A stretch of DNA of 64,000 nucleotides, taken from the NCBI GenBank assembly GCA_964577055.1, contig CAZNWC010000004.1:124001-188000 (forward strand). Direction: 5' to 3'. Every line of letters starts with the position of its first letter. The first letter of the stretch is position 1. Shown here piece by piece: positions 26,890 to 35,254 of the stretch. Source of the stretch: PNNG01 sp964577055 (lineage in GTDB: Bacteria > Bacteroidota > Bacteroidia > UBA7662). The notes under the pieces were generated by a model that was not told the DNA's origin, did not search any database, and saw nothing but the letters and a program-made list of their open reading frames with translations. A program made the translations under genes and the position numbers.

Positions 26890-28563
26890 ATGTCAGATCA
26901 CAAAATCATATTCTCCATGGCGGGGTTGAGTAAAACCATCCCCAGCGGCAAAACCATCCTCAAAGACATCTACCTCTCCTTCTTCTATGGCGCTAAAATT
27001 GGCGTTTTGGGTTTGAACGGTGCGGGTAAGTCTACCTTGCTGAAAATCATCGCCGGGCTCGACAAATCGTACCAAGGCGAAGTGGTGTTTTCGCCAGGCT
27101 ATACGGTGGGTTATTTGTCGCAAGAGCCGCAACTCGATCCCGACAAAACCGTGAAAGAAATTGTGCAGGAAGGGGTGCAGGAGGTGATGGACCTGCTGAA
27201 AGAATTCGACCAAATCAACGAGGCCTTTGGCGATCCGGATGCCGATTACGACAAACTGCTCGCCCGCCAGGCTGAAGTGCAAGAAAAACTCGATGCAGCC
27301 AATGCGTGGACCATCGACCACCGCTTGGAGCTGGCCATGGAAGCCCTGATGTGTCCGCCTGCCGATACCAAAATTGGCGTGCTCTCGGGGGGTGAGCGCC
27401 GCCGCGTGGCCCTTTGCCGCCTGCTGCTGCAAGAACCCGATGTGCTGTTGCTTGACGAACCTACCAACCACCTCGATGCCGAAAGCATCGACTGGCTCGA
27501 GCAGCACCTGCAGCGTTACAAAGGCACCGTGATTGCCGTAACGCACGACCGTTACTTCCTCGACAATGTGGCTGGCTGGATCCTCGAACTCGACCGCGGC
27601 GAAGGCATTCCTTTCGAAGGCAACTACAGCAGCTGGCTCGACCAAAAGAGCAAGCGCCTGGCCCAGGAAGAAAAAAGCGAAAGCAAGCGCCAAAAAACCT
27701 TACAACGCGAATTGGAATGGGTGCGCATGGCACCCAAGGCCCGTCACGCCAAGTCGAAAGCCCGTATCAGTGCCTACAACAGCTTGCTGAACGAGGATGT
27801 GAAAGAAAAAGAAATGAAGCTCGAGCTCTTCATCCCGCCCGGACCCCGCCTAGGCAATGTGGTCATTGAAGCTACTGGCGTGAGCAAGTCGTTTGGCGAC
27901 CGCCAGCTCATCAACAACCTCAGCTTTTCGCTGCCACCTGCCGGCGTGGTGGGCATCATCGGTCCGAACGGCGTGGGTAAAACCACCCTGTTCAAAATGA
28001 TCATGGGCCTCGAACAACCTGATACCGGCGATTTCAAAGTAGGAGAAACCGTAGAGATTGCCTATGTAGACCAGAGCCACGATGGCTTGGAGCCCGAAAA
28101 ATCGGTCTTCGAAGTGATTTCGGGCGGTACCGAAAACATGATGCTGGCCGGCCGTTCGGTGAATTCGCGTGCTTACATTGGCAAATTCAACTTTACGGGC
28201 AACGACCAGAGCAAGAAACTCAAGGAATTGTCGGGCGGCGAGCGCAACCGCGTGCACCTGGCCATGACCCTCAAGCAGGGCGCCAACGTATTGCTGCTCG
28301 ACGAACCTACCAACGACATCGACGTAAACACCCTCCGTGCATTGGAAGAAGCCATCGAAAACTTTGCGGGTTGTGCGGTCATCATTTCGCACGACCGCTG
28401 GTTCCTCGACCGCGTTTGTACCCACATGCTGGCCTACGAGGGCAATGGCGAATTCTATTTCTTCGACGGCAACTACAGCGAGTACGAAGAAAACCTGCGC
28501 AAACGCAAAGGCGATGGCGCCATCCGCAAAAATAAATACCGCGATTTGAGCGGCAGGGCTTAA
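26890..28563 (+). CDS. ettA: Energy-dependent translational throttle protein EttA (ABC-F)
   Basis: 557 residues, the EttA length. Two ABC ATPase domains: Walker A GLNGAGKST (about residue 44), signature LSGGERRR and Walker B LLLDEPTNHLD; then Walker A GPNGVGKTT (about 354), LSGGERNR and LLLDEPTNDID. Between them is the P-site tRNA interaction motif region rich in Arg/Lys (KRQKTLQRELEWVRMAPKAR). No membrane segment. EttA binds the ribosomal E site and gates the first elongation step according to ATP/ADP state. The start chosen is the ATG giving MSDHKIIFSM. An unusual tandem repeat array ends at its promoter; a PyrR-like gene follows after nine bases. Confidence 0.96.
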   Translation: MSDHKIIFSMAGLSKTIPSGKTILKDIYLSFFYGAKIGVLGLNGAGKSTLLKIIAGLDKSYQGEVVFSPGYTVGYLSQEPQLDPDKTVKEIVQEGVQEVMDLLKEFDQINEAFGDPDADYDKLLARQAEVQEKLDAANAWTIDHRLELAMEALMCPPADTKIGVLSGGERRRVALCRLLLQEPDVLLLDEPTNHLDAESIDWLEQHLQRYKGTVIAVTHDRYFLDNVAGWILELDRGEGIPFEGNYSSWLDQKSKRLAQEEKSESKRQKTLQRELEWVRMAPKARHAKSKARISAYNSLLNEDVKEKEMKLELFIPPGPRLGNVVIEATGVSKSFGDRQLINNLSFSLPPAGVVGIIGPNGVGKTTLFKMIMGLEQPDTGDFKVGETVEIAYVDQSHDGLEPEKSVFEVISGGTENMMLAGRSVNSRAYIGKFNFTGNDQSKKLKELSGGERNRVHLAMTLKQGANVLLLDEPTNDIDVNTLRALEEAIENFAGCAVIISHDRWFLDRVCTHMLAYEGNGEFYFFDGNYSEYEENLRKRKGDGAIRKNKYRDLSGRA

Positions 28564-28572
28564 TTTGCAGTC

Positions 28573-29067
28573 ATGAATCAGATCCTCGGACCGGAGCAGG
28601 TGAGCCAAAAAATCCGCCGTTTGGCCTACCAAATATGGGAGTCGAACTATGACGAGCCGCGCATTTTGTTGGCAGGCGTCAAGAACCGCGGGCTCGAGCT
28701 GGCCGAACTGCTGGCTGCCGAGCTGCGCCGCATTTCGCCCTTGCAGGTGGAGGTCACGTACATCCGCCTCAACAAAGACAATCCGGTGCACGACGAGATC
28801 ACCACCGGGGTGAATACGGCTGAGTGGCAAGACGGTACTGTGGTGGTGGTAGACGATGTTGCCCATACCGGCCGCACCCTTTTGTTTGCCCTCAAACCCT
28901 TTATGGGACATATGTACAAGCGCCTGCAAATTGCGGTGCTGGTAGACCGGGCGCACAAAACCTATCCGGTGCATGCCGATTTTAAAGGTTTGCAACTCGC
29001 CACCACCCTGCAAGACCGGGTACAAATTGTTTTCGACAGCGAGGGTGTAAAAGTATACCTCGACTGA
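28573..29067 (+). CDS. PyrR-like phosphoribosyltransferase
   Basis: 164 residues with a type I phosphoribosyltransferase fold. The PRPP loop is VVVVDDVAHTGRTLLFAL, with the upstream PPi-loop region ILLAGVKNRGLELAELL. Length and the DDVAHTGRT form are closest to PyrR-like bifunctional proteins (uracil phosphoribosyltransferase and RNA-binding attenuator) and related purine/pyrimidine PRTases of Bacteroidota. No pyrimidine genes or pyr attenuators are nearby, so a regulatory role should not be assumed. It follows ettA after nine bases and is probably cotranscribed. Confidence 0.82.
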   Translation: MNQILGPEQVSQKIRRLAYQIWESNYDEPRILLAGVKNRGLELAELLAAELRRISPLQVEVTYIRLNKDNPVHDEITTGVNTAEWQDGTVVVVDDVAHTGRTLLFALKPFMGHMYKRLQIAVLVDRAHKTYPVHADFKGLQLATTLQDRVQIVFDSEGVKVYLD

Positions 29068-29074
29068 TTTGGCT

Positions 29075-29117
29075 ATTGGTTTTGGAAATCCTAGATTAGA
29101 TTTCCACTAAAACCAAT
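29075..29117 (+). promoter_or_regulatory. Long hairpin before the DUF3332 gene
   Basis: Stem ATTGGTTTT (29075-29083) with AAAACCAAT (29109-29117) continued by GGAAATC (29084-29090) with GATTTCC (29099-29105), a three-base bulge ACT and an eight-base loop. That is 16 base pairs, four bases upstream of the predicted CTG start. No T-run follows, so it is not a typical terminator of the upstream gene; it may control translation. Confidence 0.6.
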
Positions 29118-29121
29118 CACT

Positions 29122-29685
29122 CTGAAAACCATCAAAAAAACCATCCTGGCTACTTTGTTGTCGGGAGTTCTTCTCAGCCAAACGGCATGTTTGGGTTCTT
29201 TTGCCCTCACTGTGAAGGTGTATGAGTTCAACAACGAAATCACCGACAACAAATTCATCAACAACCTCCTATTCTGGCTTGTGGGTGGCCCTGTTTATGG
29301 CTTTACTTCCGTAATTGATCTTTTTTTCTTCAACCTTATTGAATTTTGGTCCGGCAGCAATCCCATTGCCTATGCTCCCATGGAGCCAGGTGAAGACCGC
29401 TTCGCTTTCGAAGGCCGCGATTTTAAGGTAACCCGCACAGCCGATCGCGTGGTGATGCAAGAAATGAAGGGCGAAACCGTGGTACAGGAATTGGTAATGA
29501 GCTACAGTTTGCCCGAAAATACCTGGTACATGCAGCAGGGCGATCAAAAGATCAAGATGTTCAGCTATGAAGGCGACCAAGTAATTTTCCACTTTGGCAA
29601 CGAACAAATGGAAATGGCTGCCGGTGAAGTAAACAGCAGTCTTCGTGCATTGCAGCAGCATGATGCCCAATGGGCCATGCGTTGA
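29122..29685 (+). CDS. DUF3332 family lipoprotein with CTG start
   Basis: 187 residues if read from CTG at 29122. The translated N-terminus, LKTIKKTILATLLSGVLLSQ followed by TACLG, is a lipoprotein signal peptide with a basic head and a lipobox ending in Cys; the family usually begins with Met at exactly this point. No ATG or GTG occurs upstream in frame; a TTG at 29155 would cut the signal peptide in half. The mature part begins GSFALTVKVYEFNNEITDNK, has a hydrophobic stretch LLFWLVGGPVYGFTSVIDLFF and the IEFWSGSNPIAY motif of DUF3332. Function unknown. A rho-independent terminator follows. Confidence 0.8.
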   Translation: MKTIKKTILATLLSGVLLSQTACLGSFALTVKVYEFNNEITDNKFINNLLFWLVGGPVYGFTSVIDLFFFNLIEFWSGSNPIAYAPMEPGEDRFAFEGRDFKVTRTADRVVMQEMKGETVVQELVMSYSLPENTWYMQQGDQKIKMFSYEGDQVIFHFGNEQMEMAAGEVNSSLRALQQHDAQWAMR

Positions 29686-29710
29686 TAGCGTGATAAATTG
29701 TATTTTAGAG

Positions 29711-29737
29711 GGTCGGGAATTTTCCCGGCCTTTTTTT
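29711..29737 (+). terminator. Rho-independent terminator after the DUF3332 gene
   Basis: Stem GGTCGGGAA (29711-29719) with TTCCCGGCC (29722-29730), one G-T pair, followed by TTTTTTT. The start codon of the WG-repeat gene comes immediately after the T-run, so the hairpin also occupies that gene's ribosome binding region. Confidence 0.85.
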
Positions 29738-30490
29738 ATGCGGCAGCTGTTCATTCTGTTTTTCAGCCTTCTAACTCTAACGGGTCATGGACAATCGTTG
29801 CCAAAGGGGCTTAGTTTTTTTTACGAAAACGGACTCAAGGGCATCAAGACCAAAGAGGGGAAAACCCTCGTTCCTGCTATTTACGATGAGATAGAACCTT
29901 TTGAAAACGGTCGCGCCCGGGCCTACCGCGAAGAAAAAACGGGTTATCTCAATTTGGCTGGTCTCGAAGTAATTCCAGTCAAATTCGACTTTATCGATGC
30001 CATGATGGATGGGCGCGCACTGGCCATTCAGGGCAAAACCATTGGCATGATCGACGAGAGTGGCCGTTGGAAGAAGAAAATAGAAACAGAATGGTTGGGC
30101 CCTTTTGAAAATGGGCGTGCAGTGGTGAAATACAAGGGCCAATGGGGCTTGATGAACAATGAACTCAAATGGATTGTATCGGCCAAATACACTTCCTTGC
30201 AAGACGCTGGTTTTGGCTACTACATTTTTGGTCAAGGCAAACGTTTTGGTTTGCTTGATGAAAACGGACATGTGTATTTAAAGGCCGAATACGACAGTAT
30301 TTATCCCTTCGTGGATGGATTGGCAAGGGTACAACGCAAAGGCAAGTGGGGACTTTACCACCAAGCAGCGCGCATGCAAATTGAACCCCGCTTCGACTTT
30401 TTGGGCGAATTTAAAAATGGAGAAGCCCCAGCGCGGCTGAATGGCCGGCGGATTCGCATCGATATTGACGGTGAGATCTTAGAGGATTGA
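29738..30490 (+). CDS. Secreted WG-repeat protein
   Basis: 250 residues with a signal peptide (MRQLFILFFSLLTLTGHGQ). The mature part consists of WG/KWG repeats of about 45-50 residues, each with the pattern 'Gly-hydrophobic-hydrophobic-Asp/Asn-x-x-Gly' and 'Tyr-Asp-x-Ile-x-Pro-Phe-x-x-Gly-x-Ala': LVPAIYDEIEPFENGRARA, VIPVKFDFIDAMMDGRALA, ETEWLGPFENGRAVVKYKGQ (with WGL), YLKAEYDSIYPFVDGLARV, and a last one ending in RFDFLGEFKNGEAPARL. Such beta-rich repeats are common in exported Bacteroidota proteins; function is unknown. Its ATG directly follows a terminator T-run. Confidence 0.85.
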   Translation: MRQLFILFFSLLTLTGHGQSLPKGLSFFYENGLKGIKTKEGKTLVPAIYDEIEPFENGRARAYREEKTGYLNLAGLEVIPVKFDFIDAMMDGRALAIQGKTIGMIDESGRWKKKIETEWLGPFENGRAVVKYKGQWGLMNNELKWIVSAKYTSLQDAGFGYYIFGQGKRFGLLDENGHVYLKAEYDSIYPFVDGLARVQRKGKWGLYHQAARMQIEPRFDFLGEFKNGEAPARLNGRRIRIDIDGEILED

Positions 30491-30507
30491 AGCAATCGCG
30501 TGGTTGA

Positions 30508-30882
30508 CTATACAGCCACCAGCATCGAAATTTCAACGTTTACGCCTTTGGGCAATCCCTTTACGGCCACTGTTTCACGCGCCGGAAAATGACCATCGAA
30601 ATACTCGCCGTAGATGGCGTTCACCTCGGCAAAAAGACTCATATCGCTCAAAAAAATCGTGGTTTTGATCGCTTTGTTGAAGTTGGTGCCCGCCGCATCC
30701 AGCACCGCTTTTAAGTTCTGCATTACCTGATGGGTTTCGGCGGCGAGACTTTCTTGCACCAATTCGCCTGATTCCGGGTCGAGGGCAATTTGTCCCGACA
30801 TATACAGCAAGCCGTTGTGAATGATGGCTTGGTTGTATGGACCTATGGGCGCAGGGGCAGCGGAAGTTTGTATGATTTGCAT
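30508..30882 (-). CDS. ridA: RidA family enamine/imine deaminase
   Basis: 124 residues from the ATG at 30882, the standard RidA length. Family motifs are present: APAPIGPYNQAI at the N-terminus, LLYMSGQIALDPESGELV, the catalytic-site arginine region ending FPARETVAVKGLPKGVNVEISM. RidA hydrolyses reactive enamine/imine intermediates such as 2-aminoacrylate formed by PLP enzymes, preventing damage to those enzymes. Divergent from the 3-hydroxyacyl-CoA dehydrogenase-like gene across 36 bases; it ends 17 bases from the convergent WG-repeat gene. Confidence 0.95.
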   Translation of the reverse strand: MQIIQTSAAPAPIGPYNQAIIHNGLLYMSGQIALDPESGELVQESLAAETHQVMQNLKAVLDAAGTNFNKAIKTTIFLSDMSLFAEVNAIYGEYFDGHFPARETVAVKGLPKGVNVEISMLVAV

Positions 30883-30893
30883 GGGGCTACGTT

Positions 30894-30901
30894 TATCTTT
30901 G
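30894..30901 (+). promoter_or_regulatory. -7 box of the 3-hydroxyacyl-CoA dehydrogenase-like gene
   Basis: TATCTTTG, matching TAnnTTTG, 17 bases before the ATG at 30919. Its -33 region would overlap the start of the divergent ridA gene. Confidence 0.6.
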
Positions 30902-30918
30902 CGTGAAGATAAGCCGTC

Positions 30919-31593
30919 ATGTCCATACTTTTCATCGGTCCTGAAAACCGTCGCCAATCGTTGCCTGCTACCTTGGCAGCACTGCCTGCCCGCTATTTGC
31001 CGACAGGTTCGGCACCCACCGCTGCTGATTTGCAAGGCATAGAACTGGTATTCGACCTTGAGTTTGATGCGCATCCCGAGCGTTTGGGTTTGTATGCCAC
31101 CCAAACCCAGTGCTTTTTCTTTTTACACAGCAATGTGGTGCAATTGGCTGCCGTTGCGGCTGATTTGGGCGTACGCTTACCGCTATTCCATGTAGCTGGT
31201 ATCAATGCCTGGCCCGATTGCCTGGCTGCAAGCCCTTGGGAAGTGTGTGTGGCAACCGAACAGGCAATTCCAGTGCTGTCTGAGAAACTTGCTGCGCTCC
31301 AAATCCCGTTTGTACGCGTTGCTGACCGCATAGGCATGATTACCCCTCGGGTGATCTGTATGATCATCAACGAGGCCTACTTCACCCTGCAAGAAGGTAC
31401 CGCCAGCAAGGCCGATATAGATTTAGGCATGCAGCTGGGCACCAATTATCCGCATGGGCCTTTTGCCTGGGCCGAACGTATTGGCATCGGCGAAGTGCGC
31501 CGCCTGCTCGAAGCCATGTATGCCGATACCCATGACCCGCGCTACAAACTTTGTCCCTTGCTGAAGACCGAAAGTTTGAAGCCGGTTTTTTAG
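30919..31593 (+). CDS. Short 3-hydroxyacyl-CoA dehydrogenase-like protein
   Basis: 224 residues. The C-terminal 85 residues are a good match to the 3-hydroxyacyl-CoA dehydrogenase C-terminal domain (DRIGMITPRVICMIINEAYF, TASKADIDLGMQLGTNYPHG, PFAWAERIGIGEVRRLLEAM). The N-terminal 130 residues sit where the NAD-binding Rossmann domain should be but are short and lack the Gly-x-Gly-x-x-Gly loop; they do not carry the conserved catalytic His-Glu pair either. It may therefore be a non-catalytic or acyl-CoA-binding paralogue rather than a dehydrogenase. A full-length homologue with all motifs lies at 46.3 kb. It ends four bases from the convergent subtilase. Confidence 0.8.
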   Translation: MSILFIGPENRRQSLPATLAALPARYLPTGSAPTAADLQGIELVFDLEFDAHPERLGLYATQTQCFFFLHSNVVQLAAVAADLGVRLPLFHVAGINAWPDCLAASPWEVCVATEQAIPVLSEKLAALQIPFVRVADRIGMITPRVICMIINEAYFTLQEGTASKADIDLGMQLGTNYPHGPFAWAERIGIGEVRRLLEAMYADTHDPRYKLCPLLKTESLKPVF

Positions 31594-31597
31594 TCAC

Positions 31598-34186
31598 TTA
31601 TTGTTTTACAAGCTTTTTAATACTCGAACCACCCTGTCCTTCGAGCTGCACCAAATACAGTCCGGGGGCCATGCCGTTGAGGTCGAGTTCCAGCGATAGC
31701 GCTGCGGCGTCCAATGCTCTTTCAAGCAATATTCGGCCTGCGATATCGGTAAGCAGCAAGCGATTTGCAAGACTGTTGCCATCGAGCGCTACTTTTACCA
31801 TCCCTGACGTTGGGTTTGGATAGAGATTAAAAGCAGGCGCCTCAGTTACGATTTCGCCCAGTGGAACGCCGCCATAAGAAATATTGGTCAGGTACAAATT
31901 GCCACCAAATCCATTGCGGGTTACAAATTTCAGCGATACCCGCGTGCCCGCTTGCAGGGCCTGAGAAATGCTGATGGTACGCCAGTGTGCAGGCTGGGTG
32001 GGTTCGGTACCTGCGCCATAGGTGGCCATGGTGCTTCCACCATCGCGGTAAATTTCGGTCCAATTGCTGCAATCGGTGCTCCTGTACACAATCAGACTGT
32101 CGTTGTTGAATCCAGCCCGGGTGCGATAGGCCATACGGAAATGCAAATCAATCGCGCCATTTCCTTGGGGGGTGAAAAACGGACTCACCAGCTCATCGCG
32201 CTGGCCTTGTGCCGGAGAATAATTGCCCATCCGCACTTTCATCGCTTGTGTGGTACCGGGCAATCCACTTACATCATGCGTTTCCCAAGTAATGAAGTCG
32301 TGGTTAAGATTTTCAATGAACCAGCTGCTGCCCAAAACCGACGCATTGGCAAAATTCTGGTGCACGCCTCCGTTTACATTGCCAAAAAGGGTAGTGCCAT
32401 CTTGGCGGCGCATGCGCACTGCAAAAAGGTTGTTGACAGTGTCCTTTTCAGGAGGGCCATCTGCTACTATCCTTGCTTTAAATTCAGTAATTGCCGCGGG
32501 CAATGGGCCGTTGAGGTTTAGCGCGAGAGTGGTTTCTTGTCCCGGGCGCAATTGACCGTTCCAATTCACCGACTGGTTGTAGTTGTTGTAACCAAAGTAG
32601 ACGGTGAATGCACTTACGGTATCCTTGCCAACATTTTTCACCACCAGGTTTTCGGTAATGGCTGCGCCTGATTCGCAGAAACGATTGCCATCGCGGCGGT
32701 TTTGGATGCCTTGTATGGCCAGGTCGCGACGACGGCTATCGGGTGCCACTGGCGTGAGGGTTTGGTCGAGGAAATTGAAGGCGGCCAGCAAATCGATCAT
32801 GCCCCGTCCGTAGGTGTTGTCTTCGCCCGGGTCGCCCAAATCAATGGCTGTTTGGTAGAGGGCGTTGAGAATTTGGCGTGGAGATGCCGTTGGATAGGCC
32901 TCTTTGAGCAACAAATAGCCGCCAGTTACATGCGGAGATGCCATGCTCGTGCCAGTATATTGGCTGTAGCCACTTTCACCCACTGAAGAGCGGATGTTGG
33001 TGCCTGGTGCTGATACTTCGGGTTTGATGTTGAGCGGAGCGTTGTTAGCACAAACGGTTGGGCCACGGCTCGACGTGCTGTTGATCAACCATGCAGGTGT
33101 AGAAGCATTGATGTTGCCCACCGCAAAATTCCGCAGACTATCGGTGGAAACGGCCCCGTACAAGCCTACGGTAAACGGATTAGGACCGTTGTTTCCGGCA
33201 GCATAAATGTTACCAATGCCTGCTGCTTCGAGGGCAGCAAAGGTACCCGCCATAAAACTGCATAAGCTTTGGCTGGGTTGCGATCCCCATGAGTTGTTAA
33301 TCACATCGGGCACATCGAAAGTTGTACTGGCATTCCCGTCGGGATTTAAAGCAAATTGGTAAGCATCCACCAAAGCATTGGCATTGCCGCCGCTCGGAAT
33401 GATATCGTTGCTCATGAAATAGGCGGCTGGGGCTACTCCAACGGTATCGTTGGTTGCTTTTTCAAGTCCTACAATGGTGCCGGCTACGTGGGTACCATGC
33501 TCTTGGTCGCGGTCGGTTGGCAGGGTATTGCCGTGGAACGAACGCCATCCCTGACTCAACCCAAAACGGTTGCCGATAAATTGTTCACGCAGGGCAGGAT
33601 GTTCGTTTCGGGTGCCTGAATCGTATACATAGGCCATTTGGCCATGTCCGCTGTAGCCCATGGCCCAAAGGGCATTGGCTTTGATGGTGCGCAAACCGGG
33701 TTCGGATGTGGCCACCGATTCGGGGGCGGCAGGTGCCACAAATTCGCCAGGTCGAATGGTCGGCTGGGGTGCGTCCCACATGAGGTGCGCCGGTGGATTG
33801 AGTTGCTGCAGCAAGGGCAACAGCTCAGCCTTCATTTCAAAAAACCAACCATTGGCCAACCAACTTTCGTGGCGATTGCGCAACAAACCTGCTGCTTCCC
33901 ACTGGGCCAATTGGCCTTTCCATGGCGCCAAACATCTTTCGGCATGTGCTTGACCCAAAGCCAAAACGGTGGTTACCCTTTCGTGCTTGCCTGCTTGCCT
34001 GCTTTCAAAGGCCATGGCCAAACTGTCGAAAGGAAACTGCTCGTAAAACAACAGGCCTACCGGGAGATAACCCTCGGTTAAAAGTTCAGGGCGTTCGAAA
34101 CCCTTTGTAACTTCTTCCTCGATCATCAATTGGGCAGAGGCCATGCCAAAGAGCAGGCACAGCGGCAGGAATAGCAACTTCTTCAT
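31598..34186 (-). CDS. Secreted subtilisin-like serine protease (S8) with T9SS sorting domain
   Basis: 862 residues from the ATG at 34186, giving a clean signal peptide (KKLLFLPLCLLFGMASAQ). A pro-region spans to about residue 165. The S8 catalytic triad is complete: Asp189 (AYVYDSGTR), His230 (DQEHGTHVAGTIVG) and Ser414 (GTSMASPHVTGG), with oxyanion Asn332 (AAGNNGPN). Beyond about residue 470 come a CARDB-like beta-sandwich, a carbohydrate/lamin-like beta domain, and a C-terminal T9SS type A sorting domain (FNLYPNPTSGMVKVAL ... MAPGLYLVQLEGQ). It is expected to cross the outer membrane through the SprA translocon and act outside the cell. Confidence 0.95.
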   Translation of the reverse strand: MKKLLFLPLCLLFGMASAQLMIEEEVTKGFERPELLTEGYLPVGLLFYEQFPFDSLAMAFESRQAGKHERVTTVLALGQAHAERCLAPWKGQLAQWEAAGLLRNRHESWLANGWFFEMKAELLPLLQQLNPPAHLMWDAPQPTIRPGEFVAPAAPESVATSEPGLRTIKANALWAMGYSGHGQMAYVYDSGTRNEHPALREQFIGNRFGLSQGWRSFHGNTLPTDRDQEHGTHVAGTIVGLEKATNDTVGVAPAAYFMSNDIIPSGGNANALVDAYQFALNPDGNASTTFDVPDVINNSWGSQPSQSLCSFMAGTFAALEAAGIGNIYAAGNNGPNPFTVGLYGAVSTDSLRNFAVGNINASTPAWLINSTSSRGPTVCANNAPLNIKPEVSAPGTNIRSSVGESGYSQYTGTSMASPHVTGGYLLLKEAYPTASPRQILNALYQTAIDLGDPGEDNTYGRGMIDLLAAFNFLDQTLTPVAPDSRRRDLAIQGIQNRRDGNRFCESGAAITENLVVKNVGKDTVSAFTVYFGYNNYNQSVNWNGQLRPGQETTLALNLNGPLPAAITEFKARIVADGPPEKDTVNNLFAVRMRRQDGTTLFGNVNGGVHQNFANASVLGSSWFIENLNHDFITWETHDVSGLPGTTQAMKVRMGNYSPAQGQRDELVSPFFTPQGNGAIDLHFRMAYRTRAGFNNDSLIVYRSTDCSNWTEIYRDGGSTMATYGAGTEPTQPAHWRTISISQALQAGTRVSLKFVTRNGFGGNLYLTNISYGGVPLGEIVTEAPAFNLYPNPTSGMVKVALDGNSLANRLLLTDIAGRILLERALDAAALSLELDLNGMAPGLYLVQLEGQGGSSIKKLVKQ

Positions 34187-34247
34187 CTTGCTGGAAAATA
34201 GAAAAGAAAGGTAGGGATTATTTTTGACGTGCCCCTGCGGCAAGCAT

Positions 34248-35243
34248 TCAATCACGGTTTAGCTCCATCCACAGCAAATCTTTGAGTTGCTGAAGGTTGT
34301 AGTTGGTAACGCTGCTGATGAAAATGGCCGGCACATCGGCAGGCAACTCCAGCCGCATTTCAGCCATGAGCTCTTCATCGAGTAAATCACTTTTGGTGAT
34401 GGCGAGTACTCGCTTTTTGTGCATCAATTCGGGATTGTACTGGGCCAACTCGTTTTCGAGGATTTTGTATTCGGCCCGCAAATCGCGCGCATCAGCCGGA
34501 ATCATGAACAGCAACAAACTGTTGCGCTCAATGTGCCTTAAAAAACGGTGACCCAAACCTTTGCCTTCATGCGCTCCTTCAATGATCCCCGGGATGTCGG
34601 CCATTACAAACGAACGGAAATCGCGATAAGGGACTATGCCTAAATTGGGCACCAAGGTGGTGAAGGGATAATCGGCTATTTCGGGCTTGGCAGCCGTGAT
34701 GCTGGCCAGCAAGGTACTTTTACCGGCATTGGGGAAGCCTACCAGACCCACATCGGCGAGCAATTTGAGCTCAAGGATGTTCCAAACCTCCTGACCAGGT
34801 TCGCCGGGCTGGGCGTAGCGTGGGGTTTGGTTGGTGGCGCTTTTGTAGTGATGGTTGCCTTGTCCGCCCCTGCCACCGGGTAAGAGGATGATCTCCTGGC
34901 CATCTTCGGTGATTTCGCAGATCTGCTCGCCGGTTTCGGCATCGCGGGCCACGGTGCCAATGGGGACTTCCAAATATTCGTCGGGACCGTTGGCGCCGGT
35001 TTTAAGGCCACTGCTGCCGGCAATACCTGCAGCGGCAATTACGTGTTTACGAAATTTGAGGTGCAGGAGCGTCCACAGCTGGGCGTTGCCGCGCAAAATG
35101 ATATGGCCGCCACGACCGCCATCGCCACCATCAGGACCACCTTTGGCCGTGTGTTTGTCGCGGTGAAAATGCACCGAACCTGCTCCGCCCGCACCTGAGC
35201 GACAGCAGATTTTTACATAGTCAACAAAATTACTTTCGGCCAA
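34248..35243 (-). CDS. obgE: GTPase Obg/CgtA
   Basis: 331 residues. The glycine-rich Obg domain is at residues 3-160 (KGGPDGGDGGRGGHIILRGN, LLPGGRGGQGNHHYKS), followed by the G domain: G1 GFPNAGKST, G2 region DYPFTTLVPNLG, G3 DIPG, G4 TKSD and G5-like SSVTNY. There is no third OCT domain, as usual in Bacteroidota. Obg is an essential GTPase acting in late 50S ribosome assembly and the stress response. adk lies 11 bases upstream; both are probably read from the adk promoter. Confidence 0.97.
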   Translation of the reverse strand: MAESNFVDYVKICCRSGAGGAGSVHFHRDKHTAKGGPDGGDGGRGGHIILRGNAQLWTLLHLKFRKHVIAAAGIAGSSGLKTGANGPDEYLEVPIGTVARDAETGEQICEITEDGQEIILLPGGRGGQGNHHYKSATNQTPRYAQPGEPGQEVWNILELKLLADVGLVGFPNAGKSTLLASITAAKPEIADYPFTTLVPNLGIVPYRDFRSFVMADIPGIIEGAHEGKGLGHRFLRHIERNSLLLFMIPADARDLRAEYKILENELAQYNPELMHKKRVLAITKSDLLDEELMAEMRLELPADVPAIFISSVTNYNLQQLKDLLWMELNRD

Positions 35244-35254
35244 AATGGGGGTGT

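Noticed and set aside
27850..29025. 391-codon minus-strand frame over ettA and the PyrR-like gene
   Set aside because: It spans two confident genes in antisense and has no domain or signal.
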